The notes under the pieces were generated by a model. The model was not told where the DNA came from, searched no databases, and saw only the letters and a list, made by a program, of their open reading frames with translations. Below are positions 1-6,431 of a stretch of 24,661 bases of DNA, piece after piece. The number at the start of each line of letters is the position of its first letter. Within the stretch, counting starts at the first letter, position 1. Both the position numbers and the translations under genes were made by a program. Origin of the DNA: Bacteroidales bacterium UBA1197 (GTDB lineage Bacteria; Bacteroidota; Bacteroidia; Bacteroidales; UBA932); NCBI GenBank assembly GCA_002309995.1, contig DBYB01000003.1, positions 1 through 24,661 on the forward strand, written 5' to 3'.

Positions 1-137
1 CCCGAAAACACGCGTAATCCGGGCGATGAAGCCCGGAACAAGCGTGAAAATGGTATAAAACGACGAGTTTGATGCGTTAGCAGTAAGGGATGGCTCTCGC
101 TCAACTCAAATTGAAAACATTAAACGACAATCCCTAT

Positions 138-296
138 TTAATCGCAAGTTCGCGAATTTGTGGACATTGCAATAAATCGATCCATCATTTCAGCGTTGTG
201 CAGCAGGGTTTTGGTTGCATCGCCCAAGGGGTTGTGCCTCTGCTGCCGGGCATAAGCCCTCGCAACGTTGACGGAAGAGAGCTCTGCTGCCATCAT
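138..296 (-). CDS. Doubtful small ORF, 52 aa, unrecognised
   Basis: A minus-strand frame starting with two consecutive ATG codons reads 52 residues, beginning MMAAELSSVNVARAYARQQR and ending at a TAA. The frame is open for about ten further codons upstream of the ATGs, so it may be a broken end of something longer. The inferred protein is soluble-looking, alanine- and arginine-rich and without cysteine pairs or membrane segments; I do not recognise the family. Codon use is sensible (many GCN, CTG, AAC codons), which is why it is listed, and it would explain the antisense plus-strand reading frame over the same bases. It could equally be a fragment carried by a decayed insertion sequence. Confidence 0.3.
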   Translation of the reverse strand: MMAAELSSVNVARAYARQQRHNPLGDATKTLLHNAEMMDRFIAMSTNSRTCD

Positions 297-351
297 ATAC
301 GGAGCCCCCTTCCCAATATCGGGTTCTTGCTATGCTTATTACGGTGACAAT

Positions 352-384
352 GGTACATTTGAAAGTGCTACAGGGGGTACATTT
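352..384. repeat. Paired GGTACATTT repeats, possible IS21-like end
   Basis: GGTACATTT occurs at 352-360 and again at 376-384 in the same orientation, separated by 15 bases. Short repeated motifs spaced in this way are typical of the termini of IS21-family elements, where they bind the transposase. No istA or istB gene is visible next to them, so at most this is a remnant. The link to IS21 rests on general resemblance only. Confidence 0.3.
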
Positions 385-556
385 AATCCGCTGCTAACAG
401 GGCAATCTTTAATGTATGAATCGAAAAGTCGCAGGAACGGCTTTATTCTCCGCAATGAAAACTCTTTTTGTTGAGTATAAAGCCTGTCGCAACCAGGACA
501 GTCAGCTTACGTACAGGCTCCATTATACAGTAAGTAACCCCTTTATCGTGTTTAGA

Positions 557-2587
557 TTAAAACCATCGGTTTGCAAGTTTAAGCAAATCTCCCACATCTA
601 CTCCTTCAGCACTTGCCTGTCGAAGGTAAGATCTTGCCTTTGCTTTACTCTTTTTGCATCCTTTCCCGAATAGATAGAATTCTCCTATTCGGCATCCTGC
701 TTCCGGAATCCGGGGATATGCCTTTTGGTAAGATTCTAAGGCTGCCTCATAATTGACAAGTTCATTAGCAAGGCCATACTCAAGGTATTGTCCTCGAAGA
801 TAATTAGCTCTGGGTGACCACGGATTTAATTTCAGGCACTCAGAAACATATTCCCAAGCTTTTATCAAGTCTTTATCGGCACCTTGGCCAAAGAAATAAT
901 AGTAGGCTAGTTCTTCTAGAAAAACAGAATAGCTCTCTATCTCTTGATATGAATGGCGTATTTTGCCGCTATCATTGAATTCTTTTCTCTTTTCGTCAAT
1001 GTACGCGGAAACATATTCAAAATAATGTGGTGATTCTTTTGCTTCCTTTAGAATTGTTTCATACATCGATTCCATATCACGTCCATTCAGTCGGCCTCTT
1101 CTACACAGTTGCATTGCTCTATCTACATCTTTATTATGCCCGTTCTCTCCGCGTAAATATGAACATATGTATGCAATAGCTTCATCCTCGGGAATAGAAT
1201 CAAAATCAGATTCGCAAATACTTGACCATTTACTTAGCAATCGGGCCTTCTCTTCGCCCTCAGACCAACTCGCCAACCATCTAAAAGCATGGAGATACTT
1301 CTTATCTACAGCTTTTCTCATTAATTCACGGGCTTCTTGAAATTGGTATTTATAACAACCGCATACAAAACCTGCCATATAATGCCCTCGGGGATCTCCT
1401 AAATCTCCTGCCATTTTATAAAGCTTAATGACTTCTTCGCATAAATCTCCATTTCCACTTACATAAGGACGTTTCTTATCAGCTCGCTCTATTAGACGCT
1501 TAGCATAATTAGCCTTCATTTCTGTTGGAACTAGCTCTAAATAATCATAATAAAATGAATCTCCCTGCTTAATTAGACTCCTTTTGACTATTTCACAAAA
1601 GCAATCAGTCGTAGCTTGTACGTCAAAAAAAGCATCATGTGCATTATTGAAGGGTCTGTGGAAAAGCTTCGTGTACAGCTCTTGTAGTTTCGGGAAGCGG
1701 TCTCCCCATTCTGTTTCAAAGCCACAGAGCTCAATGCCCTTTTCCATTGTGCAGAATTGCTTGATGTTCTCAAGGGTGCCGGTGTCTAATCCAAGTCTAA
1801 ATATCTCTGAAAGGATTACTCGCACATCGTATTTGACGTTATGTCCTACAATAACATCACATTTATTCAAGTCGTATATGAAGCGTCCTATTGTAATGTG
1901 TATTGGAGCCCTTTGAATTGGGTATATGATAGTATCATTAGTTAATGATGGTTCTCCTTTGATAAAGAAATTCTTGGAACACAGTTTATAGCCATTCTTA
2001 TCATAAACCGTCCATGCTATTTGGTTAATCTGTGGCCATATATCAATCGCCTTATAAGAGGCATTCATGTCAACGTCGACATAAGCGGTTTCCGTGTCGA
2101 CAATTATTACCTTTTTGTTAATGGGCTCTTTTGACTGGCCATCAAACAGGTCGAGTTCATCGTTATATGTAATGAAGTGACCTGAAGGCTCTAAAAGAGA
2201 GTCACCAAATTTATACTTTGACCATGTAATAGATACAGAAGATACTCCTCCATCATACATATACATTATCTCAGAACCAATGGCGTTCCCTTGAGAAAGA
2301 ATTTGACTAGCTTCATCAGAACTAGTTCTAAAACGAGGCCATATATCTTCTTCGCAGATAATATTGTCACGTCTGTTAAAACTAACAAGATGAAGCAAAA
2401 CATATGGCTCGCCTTCTATCGAAACAACTCTAAACGAGGCCGATTTAATGTCATGACTATGTAATAGTTGTTCAACATCACTTGTGAATAAGTTCAAGTC
2501 ACCGTTTAACACAAGCTCAGAACACTGCGCCATTGTCATGTTCTGGATTGCACTAACATATCGCAGTTCGGAAACGTTTTCAGCCAT
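557..2587 (-). CDS. DEDDh 3'-5' exonuclease with Sel1-like repeats
   Basis: Probable two-part protein of 676 residues. Numbering here is from an in-frame TTG four codons upstream of the chosen ATG; the ATG at 2587 is preferred because that TTG has no support. After an unrecognised N-terminus of about 160 residues, a DnaQ/epsilon-type exonuclease domain spans about 163-345. Exo I is VDTETA (D168, E170), Exo II contains GHNVKYD (D258) and Exo III is AHDAFFDVQ (H321, D326), the complete DEDDh set that binds two metal ions for 3'-5' hydrolysis of nucleic acid. From about 385 to the end the protein is helical, with Sel1/TPR-like repeats such as LAYYYFFGQGADKDLIKAWE and GEFYLFGKGCKKSKAKARSY, which usually mediate protein contacts. 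It stands alone on the minus strand, divergent from a membrane protein gene. The substrate is unknown; DNA or RNA processing, possibly in defence, is an inference. Confidence 0.8.
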   Translation of the reverse strand: MAENVSELRYVSAIQNMTMAQCSELVLNGDLNLFTSDVEQLLHSHDIKSASFRVVSIEGEPYVLLHLVSFNRRDNIICEEDIWPRFRTSSDEASQILSQGNAIGSEIMYMYDGGVSSVSITWSKYKFGDSLLEPSGHFITYNDELDLFDGQSKEPINKKVIIVDTETAYVDVDMNASYKAIDIWPQINQIAWTVYDKNGYKLCSKNFFIKGEPSLTNDTIIYPIQRAPIHITIGRFIYDLNKCDVIVGHNVKYDVRVILSEIFRLGLDTGTLENIKQFCTMEKGIELCGFETEWGDRFPKLQELYTKLFHRPFNNAHDAFFDVQATTDCFCEIVKRSLIKQGDSFYYDYLELVPTEMKANYAKRLIERADKKRPYVSGNGDLCEEVIKLYKMAGDLGDPRGHYMAGFVCGCYKYQFQEARELMRKAVDKKYLHAFRWLASWSEGEEKARLLSKWSSICESDFDSIPEDEAIAYICSYLRGENGHNKDVDRAMQLCRRGRLNGRDMESMYETILKEAKESPHYFEYVSAYIDEKRKEFNDSGKIRHSYQEIESYSVFLEELAYYYFFGQGADKDLIKAWEYVSECLKLNPWSPRANYLRGQYLEYGLANELVNYEAALESYQKAYPRIPEAGCRIGEFYLFGKGCKKSKAKARSYLRQASAEGVDVGDLLKLANRWF

Positions 2588-2614
2588 TCTTAGTATCAAG
2601 ATTGATTGTTTGCG

Positions 2615-2665
2615 CTATCTATGTTTACAAATATATAGCTTTTTTATGATACATATAAATGTCAT
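2615..2665 (-). CDS. Possible 16-codon leader ORF with strong RBS
   Basis: On the minus strand an almost perfect anti-16S match, AAGGAGGTGA, lies seven or so bases before an ATG at 2665. The ORF runs 16 codons (MTFICIIKKLYICKHR) to a TAG at 2617-2615, and the exonuclease ATG follows 27 bases later. Such a strong ribosome-binding site is unusual in this window, where most genes have none, so a translated leader is conceivable. Against it, a TATATTTG promoter-like box lies inside this ORF; if that is the true promoter, the leader is not transcribed. Confidence 0.3.
   Translation of the reverse strand: MTFICIIKKLYICKHR
2628..2635 (-). promoter_or_regulatory. Candidate -7 box for the exonuclease gene
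   Basis: The minus strand reads TATATTTG here, an exact match to the Bacteroidota -7 consensus TAnnTTTG, about 40 bases before the ATG at 2587. No clear -33 TTTG is seen at the expected 19-21 base spacing, so the call is tentative. It competes with the idea that the upstream 16-codon ORF is a translated leader. Confidence 0.4.
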
Positions 2666-2885
2666 AGTCACCTCCTTGCGCTAATAATTCAGCTGTTATA
2701 CTAGCATTATTCCGACCTCCGACCTGAATTAGCATAGTTACAGGTAGCATACCAACACTCTTATTTATAAAGAACGGAAAGAGTTCTGAATGCAATATCT
2801 CGTGTCAACAATAACAATTGACTTAGAAACTGTTTTACTAATGTAACTAAACTCTACGCTAGTCCCCATTTAAAGAAGATATTTG

Positions 2886-2893
2886 TATATTTG
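2886..2893 (+). promoter_or_regulatory. Candidate -7 box upstream of the membrane wHTH gene
   Basis: TATATTTG matches the Bacteroidota -7 consensus TAnnTTTG. No good TTTG is present 19-21 bases upstream. If used, transcription would start near 2898-2900, leaving a leader of about 125 bases before the ATG at 3026 and beginning inside the inverted repeat at 2894-2943. Confidence 0.4.
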
Positions 2894-2943
2894 TGGTGGT
2901 TACACAATAACTAAGTAGCCATATAGTATATAACGAACCACCA
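2894..2943 (+). repeat. Inverted repeat TGGTGGTT/AACCACCA in leader
   Basis: TGGTGGTT (2894-2901) and AACCACCA (2936-2943) are perfect 8-base complements separated by 34 bases. Placed immediately after the candidate -7 box, they would pair the extreme 5' end of the transcript into a stem, which can stabilise mRNA or bind a regulator. It does not resemble a riboswitch I know. Confidence 0.4.
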
Positions 2944-3025
2944 GATGAACCGCTACCCCTCCATTATTCAGTTGATGGTAATTGTCCATATCAGAATACG
3001 CCCCCATGATGATGCTTAAGCGTTT

Positions 3026-4456
3026 ATGCTAGGTGCTGTTGTAATATTCGTTTTTGCCTTCATTGGTCTTGCCCTCGTTATTCCAAAGGCGCGGGCATAT
3101 TTCTTCTTTTTATTACTTTCTTCGATAAGAAAAGGCTGGGAGATACTTGAGGACTATGCCCAGAAAAAGGGGAATAAGCGATCGGGATGGCTGTTTTTGC
3201 TAGCACTATTGCTGGTTATTCCTCTATCAGTTTTATTCATTGCCATCAGCCTTTTGGCGGGGCCGGCATATAGCGTTTTTGTTGGACTTAAGCATCCGGA
3301 GATTGTGGATGGAATAGTCCAGTATGATAAAGATGTATATGGCCCCAGGCCAAAGACGCCAACGAAAACGCCGGAGGAGATAGAAGCAGAAAATGAAGCG
3401 TTCAATGCGGAGTACTTTGCAACGCACTTCAATATACCAAATGATAGTATAACCTTTCTCCCAGAGATTCTAGAGATAATCTTCTATACCCCGACACCTG
3501 CGCCGGAAATAGAGAAGATGATTGGAGATAATTTGGATGCTATTAAAGAGGTCCTTAAAGCTAAGAATCTCAGTTTCTTCTACCTTCCTGAGTATAACCG
3601 TCATTCCACCGAGATAGACGATGATGAACGACTGGATTATTACAATCCTCGTTACGGGAAACTTGATAATCGCCCTGCGGAGGTGCTCACATATGAGGAC
3701 ATACGTCAGGCACTTTGTATCCCGGAAAGGGTAGATGCTCCTTGCTTTATCCGTTATAATAATACAAACGGCGGTTCCCGTTGGTTCTCATTCTGGAAGA
3801 TTGAGATTAAAGATGGCCAGATAATCCTTGATGCCGTAAAAGAGTACATAAGCAATGTCGGTGATGGCTGTTTATATAGCCTGGGCGATGAATTAGATAC
3901 CGAGTGGATGTTGGAGGGCAAAACGGCGGATGACCGTTTTGACCACGATGTCCGAGTCATCGGCAAGGAAATCCGGGAGCGGGTGGCCAAACTCCGCGCT
4001 TGGGGAATGTCGGCTTTAGCCATTCAGAAACTCATCGGCGATGATTCCGACAAGCCAAGTCAACTGCTCATCAACAAACAAAACAAAGTTCTCCTGACAG
4101 ATTATGGCAACAAGGAAATCAAGATGGAGCCCCTGCAGAAAGCAGTCTTCTTCCTCTTCCTGCGCCACCCAGAGGGTATTCTGTTCAAAGAATTGGCAGA
4201 CTACAAACAAGAGCTTTGCAGTATCTACAAAGAAGTAACGGGTCGCGAAGATATAGATGCCATTGAACGCAGTATAAGCAGGCTCGTCGACCCCTATGAC
4301 AACTCTATCAACGAGAAATGCGCCCGTATCAAGAACGCCTTCGTTTCTGAATTCCGCCCGGAAATAGCCCAATGGTACTTTATTGACGGTTCAAAGGGAG
4401 AAAAGAAGAGTATCAAACTACCACGAGAGCTTGTGACCTGGGAGATTAAGGACTAA
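3026..4456 (+). CDS. Membrane-anchored protein with likely winged-helix C-terminus
   Basis: Protein of 476 residues, family not named. Two hydrophobic segments (about 2-20 and 54-80) are joined by a basic loop, then comes a proline- and acid-rich linker (about 100-130) and a large soluble part. The C-terminal domain (about 330-474, containing MEPLQKAVFFLFLRHPEGI and NSINEKCARIKNAF) resembles a conserved winged-helix-like module that I associate with Bacteroidales proteins of unknown function. The start is the ATG at 3026; nearby upstream ATGs are out of frame. The gene ends in a hairpin terminator, so it is probably monocistronic. A membrane-tethered regulator or sensor is plausible but inferred. 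Base composition rises in GC toward the 3' end, where the conserved domain lies. Confidence 0.65.
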   Translation: MLGAVVIFVFAFIGLALVIPKARAYFFFLLLSSIRKGWEILEDYAQKKGNKRSGWLFLLALLLVIPLSVLFIAISLLAGPAYSVFVGLKHPEIVDGIVQYDKDVYGPRPKTPTKTPEEIEAENEAFNAEYFATHFNIPNDSITFLPEILEIIFYTPTPAPEIEKMIGDNLDAIKEVLKAKNLSFFYLPEYNRHSTEIDDDERLDYYNPRYGKLDNRPAEVLTYEDIRQALCIPERVDAPCFIRYNNTNGGSRWFSFWKIEIKDGQIILDAVKEYISNVGDGCLYSLGDELDTEWMLEGKTADDRFDHDVRVIGKEIRERVAKLRAWGMSALAIQKLIGDDSDKPSQLLINKQNKVLLTDYGNKEIKMEPLQKAVFFLFLRHPEGILFKELADYKQELCSIYKEVTGREDIDAIERSISRLVDPYDNSINEKCARIKNAFVSEFRPEIAQWYFIDGSKGEKKSIKLPRELVTWEIKD

Positions 4457-4457
4457 A

Positions 4458-4480
4458 ATCCGCAAGCCTTGCGGATATTT
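4458..4480 (+). terminator. Hairpin terminator after the membrane wHTH gene
   Basis: ATCCGCAAG (4458-4466) and CTTGCGGAT (4468-4476) form a 9-base perfect inverted repeat with almost no loop, so 7 to 8 pairs are likely in practice, followed by ATTT. It begins two bases after the TAA of the upstream gene. Its tail overlaps the -33 element of the next promoter. Confidence 0.65.
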
Positions 4481-4509
4481 GGCCCCCGAAGCACAGCCCA
4501 TTACTTTTG
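4478..4509 (+). promoter_or_regulatory. Bacteroidota-type promoter (TTTG ... TACTTTTG)
   Basis: TTTG at 4478-4481 and TACTTTTG at 4502-4509 are separated by 20 bases, matching the Bacteroidota sigma-ABfr consensus (-33 TTTG, 19-21 bases, -7 TAnnTTTG). Transcription would start near 4515, downstream of the TTG at 4479, which argues that translation of the next gene begins at the ATG at 4548. Confidence 0.65.
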
Positions 4510-4537
4510 TATCGCAATCGGATAATCGGTTGCGATA
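4510..4537. promoter_or_regulatory. Palindrome TATCGCAA-N12-TTGCGATA, possible operator
   Basis: TATCGCAA (4510-4517) and TTGCGATA (4530-4537) are perfect inverted repeats around a 12-base centre. They lie directly after the -7 box and ten bases before the ATG at 4548, an ideal place for a repressor site or a 5' mRNA hairpin. The protein that would bind it is unknown. Confidence 0.45.
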
Positions 4538-4547
4538 CTTGCATATT

Positions 4548-4889
4548 ATGTCATCAGATCGTCACAATGAACTAATAGAAGCCATTCGTCAAGCGTGGGA
4601 GCGACTTGACGCAAGCTCTTTGGAACCTTATCTGTCAAAAGATTTCCACTACTATTCGTGGTGGGCTTTAGTTGAGTTCCATAGCAGAGAAGAATACCTC
4701 TCATACATTCAGGAACGATTCCGGACATATAGGGACACCGGCTATCGTCCCATTGTCAAGATTGGCATCAACCGGAATGACGGAGAGCACGCCGTTGCCA
4801 TTCAGTATGGAGAAGATGTCCCGATTCTTATCCGTGTTATCGAAAAAGACGGGAGGATAAAGGAAATGTGGATGCAACCAGCAGACTAA
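4548..4889 (+). CDS. SnoaL/NTF2-like domain protein
   Basis: About 113 residues from the ATG at 4548. A longer reading from a TTG at 4479 is rejected because the promoter lies downstream of that codon. An N-terminal amphipathic helix (LIEAIRQAWERLDASSLEPY) is followed by DFHYYSWW, a charged segment and several beta strands (AVAIQYGEDVPILIRVIEKD), the usual layout of the NTF2-like cone fold used both by small enzymes and by binding proteins. No signal peptide is present, so it should be cytosolic. The function cannot be deduced from the fold; the tryptophan-rich pocket edge (YSWWALVEF) hints at a hydrophobic ligand. It begins a run of closely spaced small genes in the same direction. Confidence 0.6.
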   Translation: MSSDRHNELIEAIRQAWERLDASSLEPYLSKDFHYYSWWALVEFHSREEYLSYIQERFRTYRDTGYRPIVKIGINRNDGEHAVAIQYGEDVPILIRVIEKDGRIKEMWMQPAD

Positions 4890-4894
4890 AAGAT

Positions 4895-5080
4895 ATGGCA
4901 GAAGATGAAGAAAAAGGCGGTTGCCTGAAAATGATAATCGGGGCAATCCTGTTTATTGCTTTAATAGCGATAGTATATTTTGTTATGTATCCTATAATTG
5001 TCGGTCTTATTCCGATTGTATGGGTTATAGTCATTGCTGTTCTGATCTTTGCCGGAATATCTACATTATTCAATCAATAA
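4895..5080 (+). CDS. Small two-helix membrane protein
   Basis: A 61-residue protein starting at the ATG five bases after the previous stop; a GTG further upstream (4868) would overlap the preceding gene and is less likely. A short acidic N-terminus (MAEDEEKGG) is followed by two hydrophobic segments, roughly residues 12-32 and 36-56, ending at LFNQ. Nothing enzymatic is visible and I do not recognise a family. The tight spacing suggests co-expression with the SnoaL-like gene. Small hydrophobic proteins next to unknown soluble partners can be toxins, channel subunits or stress proteins, but none of these is shown here. Confidence 0.55.
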   Translation: MAEDEEKGGCLKMIIGAILFIALIAIVYFVMYPIIVGLIPIVWVIVIAVLIFAGISTLFNQ

Positions 5081-5149
5081 CCCGTGTCAGACTTCCCATT
5101 TCTAATCTTGTCCGATTATAGGTAATAAGAAAAAGCTAAAAACATATCT

Positions 5150-5548
5150 ATGACAATCACAAGGACTCCCATTTTAAAAACCCTATTGATCCTGCTAGCT
5201 TCATTGCTAGCAATGGTTTTTCTTCTTGGGTTAATTACTATTGTGTTCTCGCCACCGTCAAAAACAGATGCAATCAGGATGGCATCTGTTTTCATAGACT
5301 TCAATTTACGAGGGAGTAAAGTCAAAGATTTCCAAGTTCAAACTGGATCTGATTGCAGTTTAAGCTGTACGTTTGTACTTAACAGAAAAAAGCACCAAGA
5401 ATTGCTAAAACACTGCTTTGAGAAGAACTATGAAAAGAGGGGTGATTCGTACTATCTATCTGGCCGTGCAGGGGTAGAGCCGGGCGTGGAAACAGCTGAG
5501 ATAATGATAGCTTCACCCAAGGATCTTTACTATTGCTATATAGAATAG
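5150..5548 (+). CDS. Unrecognised single-pass membrane protein
   Basis: A 132-residue protein. One strong membrane helix lies near the N-terminus (about residues 10-33, LKTLLILLASLLAMVFLLGL) and is preceded by basic residues, so the rest probably faces the periplasm as an anchored domain. The soluble part carries cysteines at SDCSLSCTF, HCFEK and YCYIE, with a predicted alpha/beta character and a possible disulfide. No known family was recognised. It sits 69 bases after the preceding gene with no obvious promoter between them and is transcribed in the same direction as the other small island genes. Confidence 0.5.
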   Translation: MTITRTPILKTLLILLASLLAMVFLLGLITIVFSPPSKTDAIRMASVFIDFNLRGSKVKDFQVQTGSDCSLSCTFVLNRKKHQELLKHCFEKNYEKRGDSYYLSGRAGVEPGVETAEIMIASPKDLYYCYIE

Positions 5549-5584
5549 CCCATCAAATGATAAATGATATGAGTATTTCTGCAG

Positions 5585-5815
5585 ATGTTTCGCGCTATCA
5601 GGAAACGTCTTTGCGAGAACAACAATATACCGTATCTGGAAGAAGGATGCCCAACGCCAAATGCAAGATGTATCGGCACCTGCCCGGAAGGTGACCACCG
5701 GCTTGAGAGACTCAATGCCCACATTGATCAGATACGACAAAGCGGCAGAGACTTTAGCTATGAGGGAGTAAGGGAGATTTATCAATATTACCTTAACACA
5801 ATAGAACGACAATAA
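5585..5815 (+). CDS. Small cysteine-bearing protein with CxGTCP motif
   Basis: A 76-residue protein with cysteines at positions 10, 22, 29 and 33, in the pattern LCENNNIPYLEEGC then CIGTCP. A similar N-terminal segment (LCxxxGIxY ... C ... C.GTCP.C) occurs, as I recall, at the start of some Bacteroidales proteins annotated as TonB-related or hypothetical; its role is unknown. The usual last cysteine after GTCP is replaced here (CPEGDHRLE), so any metal site would use other ligands or is lost. The C-terminal half is helical. The start is fixed by an in-frame stop shortly upstream. No signal peptide or membrane helix is present. Confidence 0.5.
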   Translation: MFRAIRKRLCENNNIPYLEEGCPTPNARCIGTCPEGDHRLERLNAHIDQIRQSGRDFSYEGVREIYQYYLNTIERQ

Positions 5816-5850
5816 ACAGGACAGGAATAATAAGCTCCGCAATCAACACT

Positions 5851-6357
5851 ATGATGGCACTATTCAAAAAACTAATAGCTTCTCTTAAGCAAGAAGATAC
5901 AGAGAATCAGAAGCCCGTGGTCAAGTGGCAAAAGGCTGAGGAAATACTGGCAATACAGAAAAAGCAGAAGGGGGCACGGATAACACCTGAAAAGATAACC
6001 TTTTTGGATGACAATGAGGTATTCGTTTTCGGAACGGATGCGGAAGGGACTCATTCCTATGGAGCTTCCAGGTTCGCGGCTATGAACTTTGGCGCAGTCG
6101 AAGGAAGGGAAGAAGGGATTCAAGGGCACAGCTATGCCATTCCCTCAGATCTCGTTGACCTAAAAGACATAAAACCATATGTTGATCGCTTTGTGGCCTT
6201 TGCAAAACGGCACCCTGATAAAGCTTTTCTTGTTACTCCAATTGGGTGCGGAGCTTCCAGATACTCGCCAAAAGAAATAGCGCCTCTTTTCTCGGAAGCG
6301 GCGGAGTTGAAGAATGTCTGCCTCCCTGAATCCTTTTGGGAATGCTTGAATCAATAA
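5851..6357 (+). CDS. Macro-like domain protein (A1S_2505-type)
   Basis: A 168-residue protein with a basic, helical N-terminus of about 50 residues followed by a conserved domain. The segments VFVFGTDAEGTHSYGASRFA, GIQGHSYAIPSDL and FLVTPIGCGASRYSPKEIAP match the pattern of a widespread bacterial and phage family (FVFGsNlaGrHgaGaA ... GcGla.y...eIApLF) sometimes called A1S_2505-like. Its glycine-rich loops recall macro domains that bind ADP-ribose or related nucleotides. Activity is not proven for the family. The start has two consecutive ATGs (5851, 5854). It follows the cysteine-bearing gene by 35 bases and probably shares its transcript. Phage or defence association would fit the accessory setting but is inferred. 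Confidence 0.65.
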   Translation: MMALFKKLIASLKQEDTENQKPVVKWQKAEEILAIQKKQKGARITPEKITFLDDNEVFVFGTDAEGTHSYGASRFAAMNFGAVEGREEGIQGHSYAIPSDLVDLKDIKPYVDRFVAFAKRHPDKAFLVTPIGCGASRYSPKEIAPLFSEAAELKNVCLPESFWECLNQ

Positions 6358-6431
6358 TACTGGAAGGGTGCTTTGTGCAGAGGAGCAGTGTCATTCTCAA
6401 GCCAGCAGGTTGCGTTTCCGGCTGTAAACAT

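Larger units (their letters stand above)
1..556. other. Left-edge stretch with no confident gene
   Basis: No convincing gene was found here. Two plus-strand frames are open from the left edge but close at once (stops near 58 and 72), so either could be the last codons of a gene outside the window; neither is recognisable. The motif GGTACATTT occurs twice, 24 bases apart (352-360 and 376-384), in a setting reminiscent of the terminal repeats of IS21-family elements, but no transposase is visible. A 52-codon minus-strand ORF (138-296) is listed separately. The remaining sequence up to the stop codon of the exonuclease gene looks like decayed or non-coding DNA. Confidence 0.5.
2600..3025. other. 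Divergent intergenic region, about 430 bases
   Basis: This AT-rich stretch separates the divergently transcribed exonuclease and membrane-protein genes. It contains the candidate leader ORF and -7 box on the minus strand, a tandem CCGACCT repeat near 2712-2725, a TATATTTG box at 2886-2893 on the plus strand, and a hairpin-forming inverted repeat at 2894-2943. No protein gene was recognised in it. Confidence 0.6.

Noticed and set aside
90..347. Plus-strand ORF of 85 codons near the left edge
   Set aside because: Its residues look random (histidine, cysteine and serine clusters) and the opposite strand over the same bases reads a more gene-like peptide. Neither has strong support.
2894..2943. 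Riboswitch in the leader of the membrane wHTH gene
   Set aside because: Only one simple stem is apparent and no conserved core of a known riboswitch class was recognised.
4479..4547. TTG-initiated extension of the SnoaL-like gene
   Set aside because: The -33 and -7 promoter elements lie within or after this stretch, so it would not be transcribed from that promoter, and the extension adds no conserved residues.
5560..5700. Alternative 41-codon ORF starting MSISADVSRY
   Set aside because: It overlaps the cysteine-bearing small gene in another frame, is shorter and lacks the conserved cysteine pattern.
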